Shown piece after piece: positions 11,823 through 26,156 of a stretch of 64,000 nucleotides of DNA. The stretch is from Punctularia strigosozonata HHB-11173 SS5 (lineage: Eukaryota > Basidiomycota > Agaricomycetes > Corticiales > Punctulariaceae), in contig NW_006767443.1 of NCBI RefSeq assembly GCF_000264995.1, positions 1,104,149 to 1,168,148 of the forward strand, written 5' to 3'. Positions within the stretch are counted from its first letter, which is position 1, and every line of letters starts with the position of its first letter. Position numbers and translations under genes: made by a program. The notes beneath the pieces are model-generated. The model did no database searches. It had not been told where the DNA came from and was given only the letters and a program-made list of their open reading frames with translations.

Positions 11823-12944
11823 TCAAACAATCAGCGTCTTCAACTGAGTAAAATACCCCTCCCACATCGCCTTAGCCTGAGCTTTGATGGTTTCAATCTT
11901 CTTGGACGCTTGCTCCTGCGTCAGCTTTTCATCCCACATGAGCTCCTTGCCCGTCCGGAAGGCTGCGTTCTCAGCCAGCCAGTTAACCACTGCCTCTGCC
12001 TTGGCTTTGTCCTTGTTCGCCCAACGCTCCACGGCCGGGACGATCCGCTGCTTCCACGCCTCACTCGTCCGAAACGCGTCGAACGCGGCGCGCCCGAACC
12101 GGAGCTCCGCCGGCTCGAGTTTGTCGGAGAGCGCGAGGAGGATGCCGATGTCGACGAAATCCTTCTGCGTGTTCTGCTCGCGCTGCGCGGCGCCCTCGAT
12201 CTTGAGCAGGAGGACGACGTGGGGCCGGAAGGTCGGGAGCGAGGTCGGGAGCGTGTCCAGGGTCAGCTTCACGACGGACTTGGCGGCGAAGACGTCCTGC
12301 TTCGGCATGTAGTCCAGCAGCCTGGAGCCGTCCAGCTCGCTGATGTCGAACTCGACGGGGTCGAGCTTGCGGGTGCGGGGCAGCTTCGGGTTTTTGGAGT
12401 AACCGACCGCGTCACTGGTTTGTTCGTATGAGCTGAGAATACTACGACGGTGCAGGCAAGAAACGCGGCAACGTACTATTGCCTGACGAGAAGGTACTTG
12501 TTTCCCGCGTCGGACGTGTCGAACACGCCACCAGGGGCGCTAATGAGGTCGTCCCGGCCATGCGGAAGATAGCCAACGCCTTTGAGGGCCGCCCATAACC
12601 CGGAGAGGTTTACGTTCTGGGGAAGTTTGATCTCAAAGTCTACATCGTGGGCCGCAGGAAGCGAAACGTCAGCCGACAGAGCACGCAAAACAGACGGGAG
12701 AGGGCGGGGAAGGGAGGGGATGGAGACTCATCTCGGTCTGCCTTTTTATGACGTTCTGGATGTTTACCACGGAGGAAGGATACTGGTTGAGCACGGGGCG
12801 CGTGAGCGCGGCGATGGCCACTCCGCCGATGATCGCGAACTCGGCGTCGATCGGGTTGGCCTGACGTTCCCGGAGCTCCTTCAGGCCTGTTGCCAACGCG
12901 CGGACGGCCGTGAAACAGTCTTCGACGTTGACAGAGATCGACAT
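11823..12944 (-). CDS. Nucleotidyltransferase-fold candidate (AbiEii-like), hypothetical
   Basis: Main coding segments are 12944 to about 12730, about 12640 to 12476 and about 12430 to 11823. Early in the protein AEFAIIGGVAIAAL resembles the GG signature of nucleotidyltransferase folds. Near the C-terminus LLLKIEGAAQREQNTQKDFV, followed by DIGILLAL, resembles the Lys/Arg-rich helix of the AbiEii-type family. I infer the fold from these two matches only. The first intron is awkward: the only phase-compatible GT-AG solution uses the weak donor GTCTCC and removes an Asp-x-Asp motif (DVDFEI) that would suit catalysis. Either the splice site is unusual, or the protein is a non-catalytic member, or the model is wrong here. 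The 3' end is convergent with the P450 gene, about 200 bases away. Confidence 0.5.
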
Positions 12945-13733
12945 GGTGTTTGTGTGGGAGAGGGTGCGGATTGCAACTTTGGGAACGGGAAGAGGTGTTT
13001 TAAATATGTCCAACGTTCAAGGGTGACCATCATGGAGATGTGCAGGGTCGGCGCGGGGGCATCACCGACGTTTACGAAGGTAGATCTGAGGAGATGGACA
13101 ACGCAAACGCTGATCTTCAGGTACTGTAATGCAAGTTGATTAGGAGCGAATAAGGTAAGAACTGTTGTAAGAAGGCACATACCAAGGGGGATCGATCGTT
13201 GGCGCAACGATCGCGAATCTGATGATCTCGCGAACACATCAGTTACTCCCGCAATTGTGCTTCCGACGCCGATGAGAAAGGTCACGATCGGACCTGAAGT
13301 CGACGCGCCAGGTCCCAAAGGAAAACACAATAACAACTTGTCATGATAAAGCGACTTCCGTTTCCAGGAACCGGCGGAACAAGAACCGGCTAGGCACACA
13401 TACGTATCTTGCCTGTACTCAGCCTCTACTCACTGTCTAAGTACAAGGTGCGCACCTGTCCTTCAGGCAGGGCCAGGCACAAGCACCAACCTCACGGAGC
13501 ACCTCCTCGCTCACAGCTTCCGTGCGGTCTACCGCCGTTAAGGTGCGTTTTAGAAGCGATTGAACGACGCGATGATGCACACGGGATGTAGCGGCATGCT
13601 CGCGGTCGGTCAATGCCTCTCTGCGATCGAGAGCATCGAATGCACATTGGCTATGTAAAAACGGGTAACGGATCGCAAGCACACGAACGCGCATAGGGAG
13701 GAGGTGCTCTTAGCTCTACCGAGGACCGCGCGT
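12945..13733. other. Intergenic or unresolved
   Basis: Minus-strand open frames exist here, for example around 13437-13694 and 13150-13320. None joins into a recognisable protein. The part next to 12944 should contain the promoter of the nucleotidyltransferase-fold gene. Confidence 0.4.
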
Positions 13734-14819
13734 TCATTCGTTGCCGTCGTCGTCAGAATCGTCCGAATCGTCGGCTGTGCGTAATCGGTGCAGAAACGAG
13801 CCCTCGAGCGCGCCTGGACAGGACACGAAAAGGCGTCAGCAAAGGTCCCCAAAAAAGGGGGATACCATCCCCCCCACGAAAGCTATTTACGGCACTCACG
13901 TCCACCGACGCTACCCGGTCTGCGCCCAAGCGCGCTCACGTTGAGGCTCCCCGCGCCGCGGTAGGGAGCGGGGCTGGGACTCGGCGTGCCCGTCGACGAC
14001 AGCAGCGACGCGTTCAAGGAGGAGCTGAGCGGACTCTAATGTATTATCCGGTCAGTCATAGCCTGGTGTGTTTGAATCGCGAGACCGTCGTCACCTTCCA
14101 AGGCGAGAGCGTCGTACTTGATGTGGAAGTCTGGAACGGGTTCGGAGATCCCGGAGACGTGGCGTAGGACGACGAAAACGAGCGTTGCGGCTGTGGCGAC
14201 GTCTACCGAGCGTATTGAGCTATGGTATGGGGGCAGGGGGAGGGGTGCATCTCGGGTCAACGTACGCTGGGAGAAAGCAGCTTCCGCTTGCTGTTCGTAG
14301 ATTGGGCTAGCCCGGAGGGACCGGCAGACGCGGACGACGGTCGGTTGAGGAACTGAATGCCTTTCGCAGCAGGGCTCGGTAGCGGGCGGGTGGCTTTTCG
14401 TGGATACTTGAGCGCGAGGATGGACTGAACCACGTTGAGGAGGAGCAGTCCAAGAAGCGCCAGCTCTGTGGAGCCAATGGGTCAGAGATAGGGCCTTGCG
14501 ACGGATCGTGTACCAAAACGAGCGTACCTGCGGCACATACGCACCACTCCCCCGTCCCGACCTGCGCCTCGGGCGGCTCTGTCCATGCACGGTTCATCCT
14601 GCCGTATGCATCGTAGGTAATCTGTCTCTGACGCGTCTCCGCGCGTTTCCTGCTGAGCCAGACGACGTCGAGAGCTCGCCAGGGGCCCGGCATGGGCGAG
14701 AGGTGGACGAGCAGGAAAACGGCGAGGATGCCGAACGCGCTGTGGCGGAGGCACACGCGGGCGTCGACCGGATGGGGTCTCAAGGCATCGAGCGCAGACA
14801 GAATCGAGGTCGAGGTCAT
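13734..14819 (-). CDS. Two-TM, Ser/Pro-rich protein, POM34-like candidate
   Basis: Exons 14819-14528, 14465-14266, 14202-14095, 14035-13900 and 13813-13734 give exactly 272 codons including the stop. Two hydrophobic segments lie in the N-terminal half (HSAFGILAVFLLVHLSPMPG and LALLGLLLLNVVQSILALKY). They are followed by a low-complexity tail with many SP dipeptides and an acidic end (DDSDDSDDDG). Two membrane spans with a long soluble Ser/Pro tail is the layout of the nuclear-pore membrane protein Pom34. That identification is an inference from architecture, since I see no decisive motif. Another membrane protein with a disordered tail would look the same. The gene sits head-to-tail behind TGS1, 160 bases away. 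Confidence 0.6.
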
Positions 14820-14979
14820 GTCGGGTCGTGAGCTGGGGGTGCAACAAATATTCGATGGTTTTGTACAGTTGGGCGCTGTAGAGCAGCTCGCGAAGCTGGG
14901 ATCGCGCGGCGGGAGGGCACGTCACGTGTTCGCACCTTCAAGCTTCCAGTCCGACTTGGTACATAAACGCGACAAGCAT

Positions 14980-16469
<1,490 letters not shown>

Positions 16470-16504
16470 TTATAAAAAAGCACACCGCTACGCAACGAGC
16501 CTCT

Positions 16505-19500
16505 CTATTCCTCATCCTCAAATCGCAGTATCTGCGCGTCTTCGTCGACCGGCACGTTCCGATAGCCTCTCCTGGACTGGAACTGCGATGCCAATGACCC
16601 GGCCGACGAGGCCACGTACTCCCAAGCGATCCCGGCCAACCCGACCAAGAACCAAGGAACGGAAGCGAGCGTGTCGAGCAAGCCCGACTCCGATCGATAT
16701 CGTCCGCCGCTGTCGCCGGGGAGACGGATGGTTCTGAGCAAGGGCGAAAGATGTCAACATCCAGACGGTGATTCGGCGGGCAAAGGACGACCACGTACCC
16801 GCGAGCCATGCCGCTGCGGCGGTAGTACCAGTACGCTACCAGGGCCGTGATCGCGAACGGCAGCAGGAAGATCGTCCACCAGAATGCCGCGCCGTGGGCC
16901 TTGAAACCAGGGCAGACGTGTCTGGCTCCATGGTGTAGTGTTTCGCCGCCCTCGCACGTCGAGTAGGGGATCTTGCGATAGGCTGTCCGATCGTACCAAT
17001 AGTCCGAACCCTCCCAGCACTCGGCGTCGTCGCTGGGCAATGGTTTCAGGCCAGGTATCAGGACACATTCTCCCGCCGCGTTCATTTGGTAATTGAACTC
17101 GCTGCACGAAATTGAGTATGTTGGCGAAGGATCAGCATCAACGTTCGTACCATTCGAAATCCGCCCTTTCACAGGCGCAGTTCTTGATAATCTTGTCCTC
17201 TACCTTGGGCTGTTTCCCGACAACGCAATTTGCGTCCCGTTTCCGGCGGTGATAGAGCGTCTGGGTTCGAGTCGCATCAAGTCATCGACAAGGGAACGTA
17301 TCTGCTGATTACATACTTGGCGGCCAAACAGACACCTTTCTGAGCGTTCTTCGGCGGGACTCCACAGTTCGAAATCGTCGTGCCCCGGATTTTCAAGGCT
17401 GAAAACGCCTGAAAATGAAAGAGACATCAACAACGTTCGCATCGCACACCATGCAGGAACACCCACATTGTTTGAGGGTCAAGGACGAGAAATCGATGTA
17501 AACAGCCACAGCCGCCGACGACCGGGAGTACGTCCCGAACAGGATGAACTTTCTACTCGTATCGCTCGGCACGGTGACGATGCTGTTCACCCTGAGTTTC
17601 TCCGTCCCAAAGGTATACTCTCTCCAGTTCAGTCCCTCGTCGGTGGAGAAGAGGACGTGGTCGGTCGGCTCTTCGTCGTTGGCCATGACCAGGATGGAGC
17701 CGGAGTCACCGAACTCCCACATGTGGGCGTCCTTGTGCACTTCTTCCCAGGTGAAGCCGGCGTCTCGACTGAGGAAAGTGTCGCTCTCGGTGTAGGGCGC
17801 AAGTCCTTCACCGACATTTCCGACCGCCATGAGGAGGCCAGGGACCGAAGGCGTGCTATAGGTTGCTCTAGGGTCTCGGCGCTCGGTGTAACCATGGACG
17901 TGAAGCGCGCAAGCCTTCGAATAGAACGTAAGCGCGATGCGGATATGATATGAATGTAGACATACCGCAGTGTTGCACGAGTACGGATTCCCCTGGGAAT
18001 CGGTCTTGGGCGGGCTAAGAGTTTGCCAGGACCCACCTATAGCACAAAATAAGACGACGTGAGCATTTGGAAGGCGTCAACACATACCGTCGTTGTGAGA
18101 TATGCGGGACTGCAGCGTCTTGCTACCCGTCACGATTGCATCGTTGGGGTTCGAAACGACATTAATCAATGCTATTCCATCCAAGCCGATCATCTTCTCG
18201 AAGTCGACGTAGCCACGGTCGTTGCGGTTCACATACTCCTGCGAGATTGTGAAGTACGTGCCGTTCGAGTTCGACTTGAGGATGCTGCCCCAAGGAGGGG
18301 AGGCAAAGTCCGACGTCGTGACGTGCATGAAGAGCGCATCAGTGCTGGACTCGAGGATCGTGTACGCCTACATGTACAAGGTAAGCTCGTGCCCTTGACC
18401 AACGGCGTATAGACTCACATGCTGATGCTCCGGGCGGGCTTTAGGAGGGAACATGCCCGTCGCGAACCTCCTGCCATCGAGCGAAACTTGCAACTCCAGC
18501 GTTTGACGAGCGGATTGATACTGTGCCGTCTTCAGCTGAGCGCGTCGAACAACAGTGACCGGGACCATACCTCAGCAACTACCAAGTACTCAGAAAACTT
18601 TGCGAAGCCAACCACCTGGTCGAACACCTTCTCCTTCTGCGTGTAATACTGCGGACCCGTGATAAGCTGGAGCGGGTTCCGATCGCCGAACGTGCGCTGG
18701 TCGCCCTTCTTGTCCCGGTACGACTCGCACACGATCTCCGTCGGGTCCGTCTTGAGCTCCCTGTCGCGCGCCCACTGGCAGTTCCGCACGTACTTTTCGA
18801 TGGAGTACCACTTCCGGCCGTGGTCCCTCGAATAGTGCGCCTCCACGTGGCAGTTGCCGTTGTTGCCGTCGCAGTCCTTGTTCCCGGTCCAGATGAGCCA
18901 GTCGGACTGCGTTGGGTGGAACCGTAGCACGTCGGCGCGGAATGAGTTCGGGGGGGTCGGCGTCTTGAACGTGTTCCACGTCTTGCCCGTGTCGGTGGTA
19001 TAGTAATGCTCCGTACCAGCGGTAAGGAGATATGCGCGGTCTGAGGCGTAGCGGTGCATATAGAAGACGAGGAACTTCTTGCCCTCCACGGGTTGGTCCC
19101 AAATATATCCCTCGTTGCTTGATTGCCAGACACTCCCGTCACTCAGTTTCACCAAGATCGTCTAAATCCGCGTTGAGAACACCGCGGATGGTGGGCATAG
19201 GCTAAGCTTACCGAGGAGTCCTCAAAATACGAATGCTCTTGGATGGACGCGGGGAATTCGTGCTAACACAAGATAAAAAGCTCAGCGCCTGGCCAGATTT
19301 ACAACCATCTACACCTACGATCCGATGTGTTACTTCTCCCTCGGGTGGTTGGGCTGCAAGGGATGTGTCAGAGCGACGAAAGTCCGAACCCCAGACTAGC
19401 ACGAACCTTGTGAGCATTCCTTCTTCACCTTCTCGTCCTTCTTGACGCCCCTGTTGCGATCACAAGTGTTCCCTGGTATGAGCCGATATCCCGACGAACC

Positions 19501-21891
19501 CATGTACGTCTGTTCCGGGTGGTCAGGCGGACAAACTCCAGCCGGGATCGGCTCAGGTCCGGTAGGTATACACTTATCTCCCGACCGGATGAAGTTGTAG
19601 TCGCTAACGAACACGATCAGTACCAACGCGTCGTTCGCGGATAGGAAAGACATCACCGACCATTCGTAGTCGTCGTCTTCGCACGGACAGTTCTCTTCGT
19701 GTTCTACGGGATCGTTAAACTTATCTCCGACGTAGCAGTTGGCGTCTGCCTTGCGACGCTTGTACCATTGCTATGGATGACATTCAATCTGCGTTCGCGA
19801 GGAATGTAGAATCAGGCGCTACCTTGTGACCCATGAGACACTCCTTATCCTTCTTCCGCGCATACCATTTTTCAAAGTCGTTCTCGGTACACTGCCGCGG
19901 ACGCGTCGACGCAAAGTCCAAGAACACTGTCACATATCGCCCCTCGGCCGTCGCCTCGGAACGGGACAGTTGGCCGAGCAGCACGAACTTCTGCGAAGTC
20001 GAGTCCGGTACAGTCGTCAGCGCGCGCGCCTTGAGCTTGTGGGGGAGCTGAAGCTCTTTCCTAGTCAACAAAAGGGATGGCATCAGCAGCGAGCGGAATT
20101 TGGCAGGACAGTGCTTTACCAGTCTTTGCCTAGGTTCGTCGAGTATCGGACGGTGTCGACATTCTCTTCGTCGTTGACGATAACGAGGATACTGCCTTGA
20201 TCGCCAAACTCGTACAAGTGCGCATCCTTGTGGATCATCTTCCACGTCACGCCGGCGTCGGTGCTGAGGAACGTATCGCACTCTTCGTACGGTTTGAGAT
20301 ATGACCCGACGGAGCCGACGGCCATGACGAAACCCGGCGCCGGCGACGAGAAGATCCGCCCAAAGTTGTGCGGGAGCGTTACGGAATGCAAATGGAGCGA
20401 GCATTTGTCGAGCTCGGCCGGGTTGCAGTCCACGCGGTTGCCCTCGCTGTCCTGGGAGGGAGCCCGGATGGGATCCCAGGTCCTTCCTGTGCGGAACAGG
20501 GATATCAGAGGCAGGTTGCGTTGCAGCAGAAGCGACGCGACGTTTACCATCGTCAAACGTGATCCTAGACTGTAACCGCTTCGGCATGTTCCTCGCGACC
20601 TCCTGCGCATTGCTGACAACATTCGCGATCCCGACGCCCTCCACGCCATAAAGCTGCTCGAAATCGACGTAACCCATCTCGTTCCGGTTCGTGTCCTGAA
20701 GGCTCTCCACGAAATACGTGCCGTTCGAGTTACTGACGAACAGCGTGCCGATGGTGCTCATGTCCTGCAGCACGACGTCGACCCCGAGTGAATGCGTCGT
20801 CGACTCGACAATCGTGTACGCGTTCTCCCGGAGCGTGGCCGAGCTCGCGTGCGGGAACTTGGCCTGCGCCCAGTTTTTGGTGTCCACGCTGACGTAGAGC
20901 AGCATCTCGCCGTTGTTGCCCGGACTGAGATCCTTGAGCGCGACGACGGCAAACTTGCTCACGATCGCGAACGCGATCACGCCCCGCGCGTTCTTGCCGA
21001 TCCCGAGCGTCTCGACCCTGTTCTCGTTGACGAAAAAGTCGGTGCTAGAGAAAAGGCGCGAGTTGGAGAGCGACTGGCCGCCCGAGGTCGTGCTGGTGTC
21101 GAAGCCGACACAGTAGATGAGGTCTTCGTGCGCGTCGTGCTTGAAGTCCTTGCCGCTGTGAGCGAATTGGCAGCGCGTCGTCTCGGAGAGGAGCAGCTTC
21201 GGCGTATCACCGAAGGCTTCTTTCGTATAATAGGTCTACAAAGCGCATCAGGCCGTAGTCGTGAATAACAGCAGCAGCTACGCACCTCATCGTGACACAC
21301 GGAGCCCCAGCCCGTGCCACGTTCGCACTTGGTGCCTTGGTAGAGGATATAGCCAAATTTCCGGCCGTCCGAATGGAAGGAAAGTGGATTCGCGACCCAT
21401 GCGGGAGGAACGGGCATGCTAAACGAGCGCCAGGTCTTGCCGCGATCATCCGTTCGCCAATGCGTGGTGCCTTTCGAAAGAATGAAGGCCTGAAGGTAAT
21501 GAAGAATTGAGCTCGGCGTAAAGTTTGGCACGACGCGGTAGTACGCACGTATCTGTTTTGGAATGGGTGCTCGATGATCATGCTCGCCTGCCCTGTAGGT
21601 ACGCCAGCGGCGCGTTCCCAGCTCTTGCCTTCGTCTTGTGAGACATAGACATTCCCCTCGTTTGCGTCATGGTAGAACAGCGTCTATGTGCGCTCGTGAG
21701 TCGGTGTTCTATCACCAATTGGAAATTCACGATGCGCGTACGGTAGTATCGTCCAGGAAGAACAGCCGAGCGGGTAGGTTGGCAAAACGGTTGACAGAGA
21801 TCTCTGGGCTCTGCGCGCCAGCCAGTGAGTACCACGAGCATAGTGCCAGTGAGCCCAACCACCACGACGTCAACCACTGCCCAAGCTTCAT
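16505..21891 (-). CDS. VPS10: Vacuolar sorting receptor VPS10 / sortilin
   Basis: This is a long multi-exon gene for a type I membrane receptor that carries hydrolases from the Golgi to the vacuole. It begins with a signal peptide ([20 protein letters not shown]). Two consecutive VPS10 beta-propeller domains follow. The duplication shows directly: [20 protein letters not shown] in domain 1 pairs with [20 protein letters not shown] in domain 2, and [14 protein letters not shown] pairs with [14 protein letters not shown]. Each domain ends in a cysteine-rich 10CC module. A single membrane span ([20 protein letters not shown], about 16880) leads to a cytosolic tail ending in [16 protein letters not shown]. 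Exon boundaries were not all fixed, so residue numbering is approximate. The 5' end faces the HAK gene across about 580 bases. Confidence 0.93.
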
Positions 21892-22468
21892 GATGGGAGG
21901 ACAAGACACGTATACCGACTTTGCTCGCTGCGGTGCGCGCCTCCGGCGGGCGATGGTGGCGATGCAGGTCCCGTGACCTACGGAATGAAACATCGTGCGA
22001 ATTTCCTCCATCTTAGGGGGCGTCACCTCGATCGCGGCGACTCTCCTCGACTTCCCCGAGTGTGCGTCGGTCGCATCGCTTCACGCGGCTCCGTCAAGGA
22101 CACCCGCGGGGAACATCAGAATCTGATCCCAGACTTGCTGTGAATTCGTCGGAGGGCCGTACTTGCGCCATTACGGATGGCTCTTATCCGTCGAGTCTGC
22201 CTACAGCTTAAATCGCTCAGCTGGGCGCTTCTCAGCCCAGCGAATATCTTGTTGCACTCGGCGAATATCACTCGCCACCGTACCACGCTAGTCTCTGCCG
22301 TAATCACTGCGGAATGTGGCGCACATCTTGCAATGCACGAACGGCAAAATACTCTCGTTCCATAACCCTCGGACCGGGTGCCCCTGCTGGCTCGGCGAGG
22401 GTATTTAGTGCACGCTCTGTAGGCCCGATGTTGTACTTCTCCTTCGACGCCAACCATCTCGCCTACTC
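21892..22468. promoter_or_regulatory. Divergent intergenic region, VPS10 / HAK transporter
   Basis: The two start codons point away from each other, so both promoters should lie in these about 577 bases. I saw no clear TATA box or distinctive repeat. Confidence 0.45.
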
Positions 22469-25400
22469 ATGTCGAGCTTGCCATCCGCTTCTGTCGTTGA
22501 GAACGGCGCCGCTACTTCCAGGACGGCGGTACGCCTGACGGGCCTCGCGCTGCTCTCCTTGAGCTTCCAGACACTAGGTACTTGCGTTGCTGTCTTGTTC
22601 CGAATATCGCTCATCAAACGACAGGAATTATCTACTCCGATATCGGTACCTCTCCCCTATACGTACTCAACGGTATATGGGCTAGCGACGGACCCGTGCC
22701 GTGTACGTTTTCCTCCGTCGTAGAGGATTTGTGTAGTCGAGCTTAACGTCGTTGAATACAGCGAAGGAGGATGTTATAGGCAGCATCTCCGCTATCCTAT
22801 GGTCTCTGACGCTCCTTCCCCTGGTCAAATACGTAGGCGCCTCCAACATCGAGCAGCATGACTGTCCTACTCACTTCAGAACAACCTACAGGTATTTATC
22901 TCCCTTCACTTCGGTACGAGCGAAGGTGCGGAAGTTACCGACCGTGTCACGTCTCGGTCCTCATCGAATATGAACGTGCAGGAGAGGGCGGCACATTCGC
23001 GCTTTATCAAGGTCTCTTCCCTCGCGCAAAGGAAGACCCAGACTCGGACCGCGTGCTCACCGGCGGCTCGACTGACCCGACTGCAAAGTCCGAGTGGTCC
23101 TCCATCCCCCGGTTATCGAAGCACCTCAAATGGCCTCTCCTAATATGGGTGCGTCGTCGTCGTCGCCGCCACCGCTGTTCTCGATCGCCGACACCTCCCT
23201 GAAGTGCTTGTTTGGCACCAGCTTGACAATGGCGGATGGCATCCTCACACCTGCCGTTTCCGTCACTTCGGCAATGGGCGGTATGGCCGTTGCAAAGCCA
23301 TCTGTATCCTCCGATGTCATCCCTATATCAATCGTACGTCCAGTCGCGCGGCTCCCAGATACCCGAAGGCTCGACACAATCTGCAGGCATTCCTTGTCGT
23401 TCTTTTTCTCGCTCAGCCATTTGGGACTGCGAAGATATCATACGTATTTGCGCCCAGTAAGAGACCACTCTATCATATGGTCGCATAACATTCATCATCG
23501 TTTGTCTTCAGTCACCTGCATATGGTTACTCCTTCTGGTAGCCACAGGCATCGTCAATATTGTCTCGTACCCCGGTATATTCCGCGCCGTCGATCCATCT
23601 CGGGCTATCCTATGGTTCGTGCGCACTAAGAACTTCGATGCTCTCAGCGGGGTGTTGCTAGCGCTCACTGGATGCGAGGCCATGTTCGCAAAGTATGCAT
23701 CATACTGTTCACTTCGTCGAAAATAATATCCTGATCACGCTTAGCTTGGGACAGTTTAACATGCTCTCAATTCAGGTATGCAACCCAGTTAGTCATCGAT
23801 AACATGCTCTGATGTCTGCATAGCTTTCCTTCAGCCTCTTCGTTTATCCGTCCATCTGCATAGCCTATCTCGGCCAAGGCGCTCGACTCATCTCGGACGG
23901 AGAATCGGTGTTATCGAACGTATTCTACCAGACTATACCTGGCTCGAACAACGGTCCACTCTTCTGGTAGCTCATACCGCAGCCTCATGCACAACTGCTG
24001 ACACTATTTGGTAGGATCGTCTATGTTTTCGCAATACTAGCCACAGTAGGACGACATCCACCACATTACGATATGACATGTTGATAACCTTCGTAGCTGA
24101 CCGCGTCCCAAGCCATGATCTCCGCGACGTTCAGTCTAACCCAGCAGATTGTCAACCTTAGATGTCTCCCGCCGTGAGCAGGATGTCGTCCTCCTCATCG
24201 TCACCTTACCCATCCCGATTTTACAGGCTTCGTATTCGGTATACCTCCGACACAATCCAAGGACAAATATTTGTTCCCAGCGCAAACTGGCTCCGTATGT
24301 TTCTCCACGATAACGCGGTTGTCATCTCCTGACACACGAAAAGTGATGATCGCCACGATCGTGGTAGTCGCTGCATTCAAGAGCTCCACCGCTCTTACAC
24401 ACGCTTATGGGTACGGTACCGGCTCCTTGACTGCTTAGAAACCTTGTGCTTATCATGCCGCAGGTTCGCCGTCGCAACTGTGATGATTTCTACCAGTAAG
24501 ACATCGACAAAGAAAATTCACGACACCACGCTGACCGTACACATTTGAATAGCCGTCCTCATCGCTATTCAAATGCGCTACGTCAAATACTGGCCCGCAT
24601 TGATCGCCGTCGCCTTCTTCATTGCCTTCGGTTTCTTGGACGGTAGGACCCAGCGTCCATCATGGTTGGCCTTGTTCCTCATCACATGGCTCAGGACTGT
24701 TCTGGGGCGCCTCCTTGAGAAAGGTACCCGATGGTGCATGGGTGCCGCTGATGATCGGTGCAGTCTTGTACGTCCTTGCCTGCAAGTCATCCCAGAGTTA
24801 ATCTGACCCTTCTTCGCAGGATGGTCATCATGGTCTTCTGGACGTGGGCGAAGGTGAGCACGAACAAAGACCGCTTCCGGGATAGATTCTGATATCACCA
24901 TGCGTAGGGATTGGAAGATGAATTCGATGGCACAAATCGCCGCAACCTTCGTCACTTCATCGTTCCCGGAGAGGCTGGCGAAATCGCCCTTCATGTTGGC
25001 AATGCCCACGGTTACCAGGAAGACAATGCAATCGCGAGCGAAGAAGATCGCGGACTGTCGCCTATTCCTCACGAGTACTACTACATGGCGGATCCGGACA
25101 AAGGGAATTCGTTCAATGATTTCCCGGACGAGGAGAGGAGACAACTAGTGAGGATTCCCACGTGCGCCATATTCCACAAGCTGTCCAGTGGCAAGGGGGT
25201 GCCACACTCGTTCGTCGGTGCGTCTTGCAATGATTCTGTTACGTGCCGAACTGATTCTTGTTGCAGGTTTTGTACGACAGTGGCCGGCTCTGCCCAGGGT
25301 TGTTGTACGCATTCCGACCTGTATTCTCCGAAGCGAGTTCATCATGCTCATGCTTGATTATCCAGATATTCCTATCCGTCCGTATGCGACCTATCGCACA

Positions 25401-26068
25401 CGTCCATCCCAATGATAAATACATTGTCACCAAAGTTTACGCCGTTGAAGGTAAAAGCTCAACCGTATCTCGTGTGTGCGAAACGTGCTGATTCATATCG
25501 ATAGGATTCTACGCAGTAACATATGCGCTTGGCTTCCGCGAAGACTTCGAAGTCAAGGTGAGGAAAATCGATCTCCACTATACGTCTGCCCGACTAACCT
25601 TGGATCAAGGTCGAAGAAATCGTGAGCCGCATATGCGCTGTGGAGGCTAGGACAAATCCGGAGGGTTCTTCCTACACTGTCGATACTATCAAGCAGTACG
25701 CATCGACAGCGACACACATGTGCGCCACCTTCGCTCACGCACGATCTCTCATTCGTGACCAAATGTTGTATTGATTCTTAGCGTCCCTCATTACTATGTG
25801 ATGAGCAAGAAGATCGACGGTGGCATTGCCTCAAAAGCAGTTCACTGGATACGCGCTTTCTTAATCGAAAGCTTGTACCGCCCTCTTGGTGAGCCATATT
25901 CTAAACTGGGTTTGTTCCTTGCTCATTGTGTCCTTGCAGCCTCTATGTTCCCCGAGACAGAAAATTGGATGTGCTCATCGGACGAGTACGTTCCCACGTT
26001 TACAGTTTGCTCAAGTCTGACATCGTCCATTCAGAATAATACGTGTTGGCGTGACCGCTACGATCTAA
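22469..26068 (+). CDS. HAK/KUP-family potassium transporter
   Basis: This plasma-membrane protein drives high-affinity K+ uptake. It is split into many small exons, yet each apparent stop falls in a GT-AG intron and the frame survives to the end. Landmarks in order: LTGLALLSLSFQTLG, then SDIGTSPLYVLNGIWASDG, then EGEGGTFALYQGL, then SLTMADGILTPAVSV, then IYVFAILATLTASQAM-like residues and DTIQGQIFVPSANWL, and a membrane block ending YVKYWPALIAVAFFIAFGFL. The soluble C-terminal part carries YYMADPDKGNSFNDF, VPHYYVMSKKI and MFPETENW. The last exon reads IIRVGVTATI before the stop at 26066-26068. All family signatures I know are present. The gene is convergent with the S28 peptidase gene, 88 bases apart. 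Confidence 0.93.
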
Positions 26069-26156
26069 CGGGTCATGTTAGTATACGCACAACATGTGCC
26101 TATAGATGTGAAATCCACTCTGTACATAGAGAATGATATACAGCTTGCGTCGATTC

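Noticed and set aside
17255-17275. GGTTCGAGTCG, resembling a tRNA B box
   Set aside because: No matching A box, no acceptor stem, and it lies within the VPS10 coding region.
18579-19142. Thr/Arg/Ser-rich open frames overlapping VPS10
   Set aside because: Same strand but alternative frames of a well-supported VPS10 exon; low-complexity composition from codon bias.
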